This document shows, in pieces, positions 37,851 to 45,918 of a DNA stretch of 64,000 nt (position 1 is its first letter; every line of letters begins with the position of its first letter). The stretch covers positions 91,226 to 155,225 of the forward strand of contig NZ_CAJPVG010000011.1 of assembly GCF_905397375.1 (NCBI RefSeq), read 5' to 3'. Both the position numbers and the translations under genes were made by a program. This DNA is from Ralstonia mannitolilytica (lineage in GTDB: Bacteria > Pseudomonadota > Gammaproteobacteria > Burkholderiales > Burkholderiaceae). A model generated the notes under the pieces. It saw nothing but the letters and a program-made list of their open reading frames with translations. It searched no databases and had not been told where the DNA came from.

Positions 37851-38007
37851 GGCGATGTCTCCTGCGGGGGCCGCACGTGTGGGGTGCTGGCGCTTTGACG
37901 ATCCTCGCAGTGTAGGAGTGTCAGGGAAAGCAAAAATTGCGAAGTTGTGCCCACCTTGCTAAATTTGCGCAAGAAAATTGCCGAATTGATTGGTGCGGAG
38001 CAACAAA

Positions 38008-38496
38008 ATGAATAAAGTCGAGCTCGACAAGATCGACCGCAAGATCCTTGAGGTTCTCCAGCACAACGGCCGCCTCACCAACCTGGAGGTCGCCGAGCGG
38101 GTCAATCTGTCGCCCAGCCCGTGCTTGCGACGCATTCGCCGTCTGGAGGAGAGCGGCGTGATCCGGCAGTACGCCGCGCTGCTCGACCCGGCCAAGATCG
38201 GCCTGGGCCTGTCGGCGTATATCAACGTGCGGCTGGAAAAGCAGGGCGGCGCGCCCAAGGGAAAGGGGCCGTCCGACCTGTTCCGAGCGGCCGTCGCGAC
38301 GTGGCCCGAGGTGGTCACGTGCTACGCCATGACCGGCGAGATGGATTACCTGCTCAAAGTGTTCGTGGAAGACATGGAGCACTTCGCGCGCTTCATCCGC
38401 GACCAGCTGCTCGCGCACCCGGCGGTGATCGATGTGAAGAGCAGTTTTGCTTTGGAACGGATCAAGGATACGACGGCGTTGCCGGTGGTGGTTTGA
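38008..38496 (+). CDS. Lrp/AsnC-family transcriptional regulator
   Basis: 162 aa. N-terminal HTH (LDKIDRKILEVLQHNGRLTN; LSPSPCLRRIRRLEESGVI), then the RAM effector domain (VVTCYAMTGEMDYLLKVFVEDM). Such proteins sense amino acids. The divergent hppD suggests a tyrosine/phenylalanine catabolic regulator, as for known Lrp-type hpd activators; this is inference. The 157-bp spacer is AT-rich near the ATG, with repeated TTGCGnAA-like elements. Confidence 0.93.
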   Translation: MNKVELDKIDRKILEVLQHNGRLTNLEVAERVNLSPSPCLRRIRRLEESGVIRQYAALLDPAKIGLGLSAYINVRLEKQGGAPKGKGPSDLFRAAVATWPEVVTCYAMTGEMDYLLKVFVEDMEHFARFIRDQLLAHPAVIDVKSSFALERIKDTTALPVVV

Positions 38497-38502
38497 GGCG
38501 AA

Positions 38503-38664
38503 TCACGTTGGCGCGGAACGCTGGATGATCTGTCCGCGCACCATGGCCGTAGGCGCCGTCTGAAGATTCCCGCCGTTGTTGTGAACGTTGCCGGACACCA
38601 TACCCCGTAGCTCGACGGTGCCCCCCTCGACGATCACGTCGCCTGCCATCATGCCGGGAATCAC
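38503..38664 (-). CDS. Small bactofilin-like beta-helix protein
   Basis: 53 aa from a GTG that overlaps the upstream TGA (GTGA), suggesting coupling to the SnoaL-like gene. The sequence MMAGDVIVEGGTVELRGMVSGNVHNN has the alternating G-x-V pattern of polymer-forming (bactofilin-type) beta-helix repeats, as in GTVHGNV-like turns. It has only about three turns, far below a full bactofilin (100+ aa), so it may be a fragment or a small membrane-surface protein. The frame is open a little further upstream, but that part overlaps the neighbour. Confidence 0.5.
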   Translation of the reverse strand: MIPGMMAGDVIVEGGTVELRGMVSGNVHNNGGNLQTAPTAMVRGQIIQRSAPT

Positions 38665-39068
38665 TGCAGTACCAGATTCGCATCCCGCGAAAGCCGCCAC
38701 TTCCCATCCGCGCCCTTGCGCAGGATCGTCAGCGTATAGCCGGACCGCCGCACCGTCTTTCCGTCCGGCATCGTCATGCTGATGCGCAGGAAGTTCCGCA
38801 GATACGCCACCTCACCAAACACCTGCACCTCCTGAATGTCGCTCGTGCCGTCGACCTGCACGTCCTTCATACCGCCGGACATCTTGGCAAAGGCTTCCTT
38901 GCCGAAGGGCGGCTGGCCGGGCGTCATGAAGACCGCGTCGTCGGTCATGAGGCTCAGCACGGTGGCGACGTCGCCGGTCTTGCTGGCGGTGATCCAGGTG
39001 TCCACTACGTTGCGGATGGCGCGTTCGTCGTCGGTCGTGGCGATGCGGGTGTCGGTGGGGCGGGGCAT
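38661..39068 (-). CDS. SnoaL-like / SgcJ-family protein
   Basis: 135 aa. Cone-shaped NTF2-like fold: DERAIRNVVDTWITASKTGD, then LMTDDAVFMTPGQPPFGKEAF and a C-terminal KWRLSRDANLV strand, as in the DUF4440/SgcJ group. These proteins bind small hydrophobic ligands or act as calcium/calmodulin-associated-like domains; function here unknown. The last bases overlap a small bactofilin-like gene. Confidence 0.82.
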   Translation of the reverse strand: MPRPTDTRIATTDDERAIRNVVDTWITASKTGDVATVLSLMTDDAVFMTPGQPPFGKEAFAKMSGGMKDVQVDGTSDIQEVQVFGEVAYLRNFLRISMTMPDGKTVRRSGYTLTILRKGADGKWRLSRDANLVLQ

Positions 39069-39097
39069 TCACTCTACACCGCACGCGGGGTCGCGGA

Positions 39098-39143
39098 CGA
39101 CCCTGCCCCTCGTTGGCAGTTCTGCTGTCGAGGGGCAGGGTCG
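39098..39143. other. Perfect 15-bp inverted repeat
   Basis: Arms 39098-39112 and 39129-39143 are perfect complements (CGACCCTGCCCCTCG type) around a 16-nt loop. It lies downstream of the leftward cupin gene and just upstream of the SnoaL-like gene. No U-tract on either side, so a simple terminator is unlikely; an RNA hairpin or operator are the options. Confidence 0.6.
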
Positions 39144-39195
39144 CCAGCGCGGGGCGCAGGAGGGTTAAGGGGCGTTGATGTCGGCGCTTCAGCGG

Positions 39196-39684
39196 CTACT
39201 GGCTGGCAGTCGGATCGTCCTTCGGATCGACGTACTTGATATCCAGCGGGCCGGTGCCGTGGATCTGCACCACGGTCGTCGACTTCGTGAACGCGTAGTG
39301 ATGCGCGCCACCGGGCAGGTAGTGGTAGCCGCCTGCCTTGAGGGCGTGCGCCGCGCCCATGTCCATCGTGTCGCCGGCACCGAGGTAGAGCGTGCCGGAG
39401 ATCACCGTGAGGTTCTCGGTCTGCGAGTGCCAGTGCGGCGGCACCTTGTAGCCGCCGGGCGCCTTCAGGCGGACGACGTACGGCCCCTCCTTGGAGGGGT
39501 CGCCCTGCAGCACTGCGAGCTTGGCGCCCTTGGGCAGACCGGGCGGCGCGTCGACCCACTTCATGGCGGACGGGTTTGTCATCGCCATGTTGCTCATGGC
39601 GGCGTCCTGGGCGTTGGCGGGCAACGCGGCCGCGTACAGCAGGGCCGCAGCAAGCAGCGGCAATCGCACGGAGGATGTGTTCAT
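39196..39684 (-). CDS. Exported cupin-domain protein
   Basis: 162 aa. Signal peptide ending LPANAQ (about 26). Cupin motif 1 is HWHSQTENLTVISGTLYLG, motif 2 GGYHYLPGGAHHYAF, giving the usual His/Glu metal site. Probably a periplasmic metal-binding cupin; the substrate is unknown. Monocistronic as far as can be seen. Confidence 0.88.
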   Translation of the reverse strand: MNTSSVRLPLLAAALLYAAALPANAQDAAMSNMAMTNPSAMKWVDAPPGLPKGAKLAVLQGDPSKEGPYVVRLKAPGGYKVPPHWHSQTENLTVISGTLYLGAGDTMDMGAAHALKAGGYHYLPGGAHHYAFTKSTTVVQIHGTGPLDIKYVDPKDDPTASQ

Positions 39685-39865
39685 CGTCGTCTCCTTCTGG
39701 CCTTGGCATCGGCTCGCAGGCGACCGGCGCGGTCGCCTTGAAGGGCGAGAGGTGCCTTGCCCTCATCGTAGGGAAGCGACCCGTGCGGCTGACAAGCGCG
39801 CAATTGCACTAGGGCCGTCCATTTGGGACGGGGCGCGCCGGGCACAGGCGCCCGGCCGCGCGGTC

Positions 39866-40255
39866 TCAGGCGGCCATGGCCTCCGGATAGACGCGGATCT
39901 CCAGCGCATGGCCATCCGGATCATCGAAGTAGATGGCCGTTGCCATGCCGCGTGCGCCGTGGCTTTGTCCAACCTGGCCGTTGCGCCGGTCGAACGGCGA
40001 GCCGCCATAGACGATGCCGCGCTGGATGAGCCGTGCGTGGATGGCATCGAACGACGCGCGGTCGAGGCTGAAGGCGAGGTGTTCGACCTCCAGCGTGTCG
40101 ACCTGCCGCAGGTCCAGCGTCAGGTCGTCATTCACCCGCACAACATCGAATGGCCCCATGCGCCCCTCGTGCGCGAAGCCGAGCACCTGCGTGTAGAAGG
40201 CGACGGAGCGGGCGGTATCCCGCACCCGCAAGATGGTGTGATCGAGCACAATCAT
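39866..40255 (-). CDS. VOC-family (glyoxalase-like) protein
   Basis: 129 aa, one vicinal-oxygen-chelate domain: LDHTILRVRDTARSVAFYTQVLGF, VEHLAFSL, and ATAIYFDDPDGHALEIRVYP. The H7, H68-region and E ligands of the family are present. Could be a dioxygenase, lyase or resistance-type protein; the sequence does not decide. It shares direction with the membrane-protein gene just upstream (14 bp). Confidence 0.88.
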   Translation of the reverse strand: MIVLDHTILRVRDTARSVAFYTQVLGFAHEGRMGPFDVVRVNDDLTLDLRQVDTLEVEHLAFSLDRASFDAIHARLIQRGIVYGGSPFDRRNGQVGQSHGARGMATAIYFDDPDGHALEIRVYPEAMAA

Positions 40256-40268
40256 GGCGAATCTCCTG

Positions 40269-40622
40269 TTAGCCGACATAGCGAGCGATGACCATGCACA
40301 CCAGCGCCACGGCCAGCAACGGCGCCGCAACGCGATGCGCCAATGCGGGCCGCTTGCGCAGCGCTCCTTGCACGCCGACCGCAACGATGGCCGCCAGGGC
40401 GCCCATCATCAGCACCGTGCGCGGCCAGCCGAGCAGCCCGGCGTGGACGAACGCGCCCAGCGCCACGCCGGTGAGCACGGCCACGGTAGCCGCGCCCATC
40501 TGCGGGCGGAACATGACAGCGGCATTGGCGCCGCCGGTGCGGGCGAGCATGAAAGTGGACCCGGCCCAGAACACCGTGGCCATGGCGTGAAGCGCAATCA
40601 GCAGAATCCATCCAAATTGCAT
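40269..40622 (-). CDS. Small integral membrane protein
   Basis: 117 aa with four hydrophobic helices (QFGWILLIALHAMATVFW; TVAVLTGVALGAFVHAGLL; VLMMGALAAIVAVGV; APLLAVALVCMVIARYV). I recognise no defined family beyond a CopD-like four-helix look. The ATG has GGGGAG 6 nt upstream and is preferred over one 24 codons earlier. It is divergent from a MarR gene and precedes the VOC gene, so the pair may be the MarR targets. Confidence 0.7.
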   Translation of the reverse strand: MQFGWILLIALHAMATVFWAGSTFMLARTGGANAAVMFRPQMGAATVAVLTGVALGAFVHAGLLGWPRTVLMMGALAAIVAVGVQGALRKRPALAHRVAAPLLAVALVCMVIARYVG

Positions 40623-40687
40623 GACGACTCCCCGTTTGAAGGTGATGGATTGACGCCAGAACAGCGCGCCGACCGGTGTGCAACTCT

Positions 40688-40716
40688 TTGACATCGAATA
40701 GTTCGATATCTATCAT
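40688..40716 (+). promoter_or_regulatory. Sigma70 promoter of the MarR gene with embedded palindrome
   Basis: TTGACA (40688-40693), 17-bp spacer, TATCAT (40711-40716). Between the two hexamers lies the perfect palindrome ATCGAA-TAG-TTCGAT (40693-40707), a likely MarR operator. The expected transcription start (about 40721-40725) coincides with the start codon at 40725. Confidence 0.7.
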
Positions 40717-40724
40717 AGACGGGT

Positions 40725-41183
40725 ATGAAGCCAATGCAAGCCCATAGCGTTCCTGTGGGATTCCTCCTCGCGCAGACGGCCAAGACCACGGCCCGCGCAT
40801 TTGACGATGCGCTGCAGGCACACGGCGGCTCGCTGCCGGTCTGGCTGATCCTGAAAGCGCTGATGCAGGGCGGACACCGCACGCAGGCCGAGCTGGCCGC
40901 CACGGTCGGCGTGCAGGGGCCGACGCTGACGCACCACCTCAACGGCATGGAAAAGGGCGGCCTGCTGGTCCGCAGCCCGCTGCCGGAGAACCGTCGCGTG
41001 CATCAGGTGGCGCTCACGGACGCCGGCCGCGTCCTGTTCTTCAAGCTGCGCGATGCGGCAATCGCATACGACGCGCGCCTGCGCGCCGGCATCGACGAAG
41101 CCGATCTGGACGTGTTTCGTGCGGTGCTGCGCAAGATGGCGGCAAACGTGGGCGCGTCGCCGGAAGACGAGGCCGCTGGCTGA
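40725..41183 (+). CDS. MarR-family transcriptional regulator
   Basis: 152 aa. Winged HTH: RTQAELAATVGVQGPTLTHH, GLLVRSPLPENRRVHQVAL as the wing. Likely autoregulated through the palindrome that overlaps its own promoter. The start codon sits at or within a few bases of the predicted transcription start, so the mRNA may be leaderless; a second Met three codons on (KPMQAH) does not change this much. Divergent from the membrane-protein/VOC pair. Confidence 0.9.
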   Translation: MKPMQAHSVPVGFLLAQTAKTTARAFDDALQAHGGSLPVWLILKALMQGGHRTQAELAATVGVQGPTLTHHLNGMEKGGLLVRSPLPENRRVHQVALTDAGRVLFFKLRDAAIAYDARLRAGIDEADLDVFRAVLRKMAANVGASPEDEAAG

Positions 41184-41200
41184 AGTTGGGCGCGCCAACA

Positions 41201-41228
41201 AAAACGCCCGGTCAGAGCCGGGCGTTTT
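41201..41228. terminator. Bidirectional terminator between MarR and GNAT genes
   Basis: 11-bp stem AAAACGCCCGG/CCGGGCGTTTT (41201-41211, 41218-41228), 6-nt loop, T-run on both strands. Confidence 0.9.
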
Positions 41229-41243
41229 CTTTGGCGGGATCGA

Positions 41244-41939
41244 TCAGACGGTGCGCTTTTGCGGCACCAGCGAGCGCCAGAAGCGCTGGCCGAAGCGGCG
41301 TGCATTGCGCAGGTTGCGCTTGAGCAGGTAGTCGAGGTCGGCCACCTGTTCGTCGATGGCCTCGCTCAGTACGCTCATCGTGTCGGCGGGCGGCAGTTCC
41401 AGGTACGCATCGGCCTCGCCATAGGCGTATTGCACGCGCATGCCGGCTTTCTTGGCGATGTGCATCATGGCCGCGTTGCGCGACAGGCAGTGCATGTACA
41501 GCGTGCGCACCTTCGTGTTGCGGCCGTGGATGGCGGCACGCTGGAACAGCGCGCTACCCACGCCCTTGCCGCGCGCCGATTCCGACACCGACACGCCAAA
41601 CTCGGCCACGCGCCCCTGCGGGTTGTCGCGCAGATACGCGAGGTGGCCCACGCCGACCAGCTCCAGCCGGTCGTCATACACGCCAAAGACCTTGTCGTGG
41701 TCGAAGTCGATGCTGTCGACGTACGCTTCGATCACGTGATTGCCCACCACCTGGCCAAAGCGCAGCAGGCGGTCTTCTTCGCCCAGGGCCAGCAGGTGTT
41801 TGAGCAGGCGCGACCGATGGTGCGCGGCAAGCTCACGCACCAGCACGGTGGAGCGCGGCGCCCCTTGCGCCGCTTCGGTCTTGTCGATGTCGTCCTGGGT
41901 GACGACGCCGATGGCCTTGCTCAATTCGAGCGGGTTCAC
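41244..41939 (-). CDS. GNAT-family N-acetyltransferase
   Basis: 231 aa from a GTG with AGGAAA 7 nt upstream. Acetyl-CoA-binding motif A is VSVSESARGKGVGSALFQRA, motif B CLSRNAAMMHIAKKAGM. An N-terminal helical part (ELAAHHRSRLLKHLLALGEEDRLLRFG) precedes the core. The acceptor is unknown. The frame is open upstream to a TTG at 42,026, but that part shows no family character. Confidence 0.88.
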   Translation of the reverse strand: MNPLELSKAIGVVTQDDIDKTEAAQGAPRSTVLVRELAAHHRSRLLKHLLALGEEDRLLRFGQVVGNHVIEAYVDSIDFDHDKVFGVYDDRLELVGVGHLAYLRDNPQGRVAEFGVSVSESARGKGVGSALFQRAAIHGRNTKVRTLYMHCLSRNAAMMHIAKKAGMRVQYAYGEADAYLELPPADTMSVLSEAIDEQVADLDYLLKRNLRNARRFGQRFWRSLVPQKRTV

Positions 41940-42338
41940 GACAGGGTTTCCTATTCCGAGCGCCCCTCCACGCGGGGTCGCGAAGTGATCAGCCGAAGGC
42001 GGAACATCCGCCTTGGGGGCACGCAAGCGGCATGCGCCCGCGTGTTGTGCAACGCACCATGCGATTGTAGGCCAATCAGGGATTTCCCGTAAGCCTCGTG
42101 TCAGCTTCCTGCCAAGAAAGCCTCGTCACCCCTTGATGTAGCGCGGGTGAGTGCCGGCCCGCAAGATGTTGTGTGTAAGCAACGCTCAATGCTGCAGTGC
42201 GCAAAAGCGAAGCGGCGAGCGCTTTCCAGACGAGGTTTTCCTCTCCGTTTTGCAAGCGGCGGGACCGGTCCCGCAACGCCGCTCCACAGTAGCCGTGCGA
42301 AGATGCGCCATCAAGCCGCCGCCGTCTCCGGATTTTCC
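41940..42338. other. Gene-free region between GNAT and kefF
   Basis: About 400 bp between divergent genes; it should hold both promoters. Short frames here lack coding character. No clear hairpin or RNA gene seen. Confidence 0.45.
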
Positions 42339-42905
42339 ATGACTTCTTCGCGCATTCTCGTGGTCTACGCGCATCCTGCCCCGCGCCGCTCCCGCGTCAA
42401 CAAGCCGTTGGCGCGCATGCTGGCCGGCCTGCCCGGCGTGGCCATGCACGACCTGTACTGGCATTACCCCGACTTCGATATCGATGTGCGCACCGAGCAG
42501 GAAGCGCTGGAGGCGGCCGAGGTGCTCGTCCTGCAGTTTCCGGTGCAGTGGTATGCCACGCCGTCGCTGCTCAAGGAGTGGATCGACGTGGTGTTCGAGA
42601 TGGGCTGGGCCTATGGGCCGGGCGGCACGGCGCTGCGCGGCAAGCACATGATGGTGCTCGCCACCGCCGGTGGCCGGGCGCATGCGTACAGCCAGGACGG
42701 CATCCATGGCCATGCGCTCGACATGTTCCTGCTGCCGCTGCAGCAGACCGCCGCGCTGTGTGGCATGCACTGGCAACCTCCGCATGTGCTGCACGACGCC
42801 GACGACGCGCCCGACGAGGCCATCGACGCCCACATTGCCCGCGTGCGTGCCGCGCTGCAGCCTTGGCTGCCCGAAGGGCACGCTGCCACGAGCGTCCGGG
42901 CCTGA
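42339..42905 (+). CDS. kefF: KefF-like NAD(P)H oxidoreductase
   Basis: 188 aa flavodoxin-like fold: ILVVYAHPAPRRSRVNKPLA (FMN phosphate loop), VLQFPVQWYATPSLLKEWID and ATAGGRAHAYSQDG, as in the KefF/YwrO/MdaB group. In enterobacteria KefF binds and activates the KefC antiporter and reduces quinones. The gene lies 21 bp upstream of kefC on the same strand, which supports this role. Confidence 0.9.
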   Translation: MTSSRILVVYAHPAPRRSRVNKPLARMLAGLPGVAMHDLYWHYPDFDIDVRTEQEALEAAEVLVLQFPVQWYATPSLLKEWIDVVFEMGWAYGPGGTALRGKHMMVLATAGGRAHAYSQDGIHGHALDMFLLPLQQTAALCGMHWQPPHVLHDADDAPDEAIDAHIARVRAALQPWLPEGHAATSVRA

Positions 42906-42926
42906 CGCTCCCTGACCTTTTCGCTC

Positions 42927-44867
42927 ATGCAATCGCACGACCTGCTCGTCAATTTCGTCATCTACCTGGCTGCGGCCGTGGCCGCGGTGCCGCTGGCGCG
43001 CCGGCTGGGGTTGGGTTCGGTGCTCGGCTACCTGCTGGCCGGCGTCATCGTCGGGCCTTGGGGGCTGCGGCTCATCACCAATGTGCAGTCGATCCTGGAT
43101 TTTTCGGAATTCGGCGTCGTGCTGATGATGTTCGTGATCGGCCTGGAGCTCGAGCCGGCGCGGCTATGGTCGCTTCGGCGCAGCATCTTCGGCTATGGCG
43201 GGCTGCAGTTGGCGGTATGCGCGCTGGCCGTCGGCCTGGCGGTGATGGCCGTCGGACAGCCGTGGCGCGCGGCCGTGGTGGCGGGGTTGGGGCTCGCGCT
43301 CTCGTCCACGGCGATTGCGCTGGCCACGCTCACCGAACGCAACCTGATGCGCACGCCGGCAGGCACGGCCAGCTTCGGCATCCTGCTGTTCCAGGACATT
43401 GCGGCCATTCCCATGATCGCCCTGCTGCCGCTCCTGGCGCCCGACACGGGCGACGCCTCGGGCGCACACAGCTGGATGGCCGCCGCCAAGGCGGTGGGCG
43501 TGGTCGCAGCGGTCATCTTTGGTGGCCGCACGCTGCTGCGGCCCGTGCTGCGTGCCATCGCGCGCACCAACATGCGCGAGATGTTCACCTCCTTCTCGCT
43601 GCTGCTGGTGGTGGGCATCGCGCTGCTGATGCACAGCGTGGGCCTCTCGATGGCGCTCGGTGCCTTCATCGCCGGCGTGCTCCTGGCCGATTCCGAATAC
43701 CGCCACGCGCTGGAAACCGACATCGAGCCGTTCAAGGGTTTGCTGCTGGGGCTGTTCTTCCTGGCCGTCGGCATGTCGATCGACTTCGGCGTGCTGATGC
43801 GCCAGCCGCTGGCGGTGGCGGTGTTCGTGGCGGTGTTCCTGGTCGTGAAGATCGGTGCGCTGCGCGTGCTCGCCACGCGCTTCGGTATTGCGCGCGGGCA
43901 GGCGTGGCTGTTCGCGTTCCTGCTGTCGCAGGGCGGTGAGTTTGCGTTCGTGGTGTTTGGCCCCGGCGTCGCCGGCGATGTGCTCGGCCAGGAGATGGCC
44001 GCCACGCTGAACCTGGTCGTGGCGCTCTCGATGGCCGCCACGCCGCTGCTTCTGCTGCTCCACGACAAGGTGCTGATGCCGCGGCTGATGGACGGCAAGA
44101 AGCGCGCGCCCGACGCCATCGGCCCGCAGGATAACGAGGTCATCATCGCCGGCTTCGGCCGCTTCGGCCAGATCGTCGGCCGCATGCTCTACAGCCAGGG
44201 CTACAGTGCGACCGTGCTCGACCACGACCCCGACCAGATCGACATGCTGCGCCGCTTCGGCTTCAAGGTGTTCTACGGCGACGCCACGCGCATGGACCTG
44301 CTCGAAACCGCCGGTGCCGACAGGGCCCGCATGATGGTCGTCGCCATCGACGACATGGAAACCAGCCTGGAAGTCGTCGACCGCGTGCGCGAGCGCTTTC
44401 CGCACCTGCAGCTGTACGTGCGGGCGCGCAACGTGTCGCACGTGTATCAGCTGCGCGACCGCGGCGTGCACGTGATCGAGCGCGAGATGTTCGAGGGCTC
44501 GCTCATGCTGGCGCGTCGTGTGCTCGAGGGCCTGGGCAAGGCGCCGTACGAGGCGCACCGCATCGCACAGACCTTCCGCCGCCATACGCTCAACTCGATG
44601 GACCAGGTCTACCCCGTGTATCGCGACCAGAAGAAGCTGGTCTCGCTCGCCCAGCAGGGCCGCGATGAACTGGCCGAGATGTTCCAGCGTGACCGCGTGC
44701 AGCGCAAACGCCTGCGTGAATCCGGCATGCCGTGGGGCGAGGGCGATGTCCACAGCGAGGTGGAAAGCACACAGCCCGACGCTGACCTCGCCAACGAAGT
44801 CGACGGCGGCGAGCCCGGCACGCCGATCGACTGCCCGGCGCGCGCGGGCCTCCGCCGGGACGACTGA
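42927..44867 (+). CDS. kefC: KefC-type potassium/proton antiporter
   Basis: 646 aa. CPA2 antiporter domain with about 12 helices (residues 5-385), then an RCK/TrkA-N domain starting VIIAGFGRFGQIVGRML with the NAD motif, which gates the channel. It is an inner-membrane K+ efflux system that in relatives is held closed by glutathione and opened by glutathione adducts of electrophiles. The C-tail (about 600-646) is acidic and variable. It follows kefF and ends at a strong terminator. Confidence 0.94.
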   Translation: MQSHDLLVNFVIYLAAAVAAVPLARRLGLGSVLGYLLAGVIVGPWGLRLITNVQSILDFSEFGVVLMMFVIGLELEPARLWSLRRSIFGYGGLQLAVCALAVGLAVMAVGQPWRAAVVAGLGLALSSTAIALATLTERNLMRTPAGTASFGILLFQDIAAIPMIALLPLLAPDTGDASGAHSWMAAAKAVGVVAAVIFGGRTLLRPVLRAIARTNMREMFTSFSLLLVVGIALLMHSVGLSMALGAFIAGVLLADSEYRHALETDIEPFKGLLLGLFFLAVGMSIDFGVLMRQPLAVAVFVAVFLVVKIGALRVLATRFGIARGQAWLFAFLLSQGGEFAFVVFGPGVAGDVLGQEMAATLNLVVALSMAATPLLLLLHDKVLMPRLMDGKKRAPDAIGPQDNEVIIAGFGRFGQIVGRMLYSQGYSATVLDHDPDQIDMLRRFGFKVFYGDATRMDLLETAGADRARMMVVAIDDMETSLEVVDRVRERFPHLQLYVRARNVSHVYQLRDRGVHVIEREMFEGSLMLARRVLEGLGKAPYEAHRIAQTFRRHTLNSMDQVYPVYRDQKKLVSLAQQGRDELAEMFQRDRVQRKRLRESGMPWGEGDVHSEVESTQPDADLANEVDGGEPGTPIDCPARAGLRRDD

Positions 44868-44885
44868 TGCGGGGCTGCCCAGACA

Positions 44886-44915
44886 AAAAAAGGAGCGGCC
44901 CGGCGCTCCTTTTTT
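44886..44915. terminator. Terminator after kefC
   Basis: 12-bp stem (44886-44897 with 44904-44915), GC-rich centre, A and T runs at the two ends, so it can work for kefC and the convergent DUF1835 gene. Confidence 0.9.
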
Positions 44916-44938
44916 GTTTGGGCCGATCGGGCGGCGCG

Positions 44939-45733
44939 CTACACCGCCACGCTCACATTGCGCCGCAGCTCGCACGTGGCAAGCGAGTCCGCATCGCCGC
45001 GCAGCAGCAACTGGCCGTTGCCGATCAGTTCCCGGCAGCGCCAGAAGACGAACCAGTCGCTGGCGAGCAGTCCGTCGATGGCGCCCATGATGCTGCCGAC
45101 CACGTCGCGCGCGCTGGCCCAGTCGGTGGGCACGTGCTCAAGGATCACCTCGTCCACGGTGCCGTACGACACCGGCACCAGCGTGTTGCCTTTCCAGAGG
45201 CGCACGTCGGCGTTCTCGCGCACGGTCTGCTGCCATTCGTAGGCCAGCCGCCCGATACGCAGCACCGACACCGGCGCGATGGTCGAAAACCGCCGCGCCA
45301 GCCGCGCCCCCGAATACATGCCGATGGCCGTGAGCGGCCCCTGGCCGTTGGGCGCCTCAAGTTCACGCACATCCATGCCGACTTCATTGATGCGCTGGGG
45401 CGATTGATGCAGGTGGAACGCCACGCGGCGCAGCATGAGCTGGTCCGAGGCGCTCTGGCCGTGCCAGATGGCGACTTCGGTGGCGGCTTCGCGCAGATCC
45501 GCCAGCGACGCCAGGGCGTCGCGCATCTCGGAAGCGAAGTCGATGTTGCTGCTCGGCGCCACACGCTGCCAGAAGCCCGAGCGCGCCATCGCCACGCTGT
45601 CGACGTCGGCCAGCGGCCCGACGGCAAGATCGTCGCGCAGTACGACTACGGAATCGGGGCGGCCAGCCTGTGCGAGCGCCTGCTTGAGCGTGGCGCCGGC
45701 AACATCGCCGTTGACGACATGGATGTATTGCAT
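44939..45733 (-). CDS. DUF1835 domain protein
   Basis: 264 aa. N-terminal DUF1835 domain: MQYIHVVNGDVAGATLKQAL and VVLRDDLAVGPLADVD, then a middle region with IWHGQSASDQLMLRR and a DUF3658-like C-terminal domain. Biochemical role unknown; the family is widespread and usually stands alone, as here. Start fixed by the conserved MQYIHVVNGD. Confidence 0.85.
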   Translation of the reverse strand: MQYIHVVNGDVAGATLKQALAQAGRPDSVVVLRDDLAVGPLADVDSVAMARSGFWQRVAPSSNIDFASEMRDALASLADLREAATEVAIWHGQSASDQLMLRRVAFHLHQSPQRINEVGMDVRELEAPNGQGPLTAIGMYSGARLARRFSTIAPVSVLRIGRLAYEWQQTVRENADVRLWKGNTLVPVSYGTVDEVILEHVPTDWASARDVVGSIMGAIDGLLASDWFVFWRCRELIGNGQLLLRGDADSLATCELRRNVSVAV

Positions 45734-45918
45734 GGCAACAATTGTAGCGAGAGTGTTGCCGCTTCGCTTTCGTTTTGCGCAGGTCTGGCGGTATTCCCTT
45801 GCGCTGCGTCATCGTGCTTGCCGAAAGGGCGGATAACCCCACGGGCAACGCTCAGGACGGCGTGCGAGAATCGCCGTTTTGTTGCAGACCATAACTAAGA
45901 ACAGGTGAGGAAACAGCC

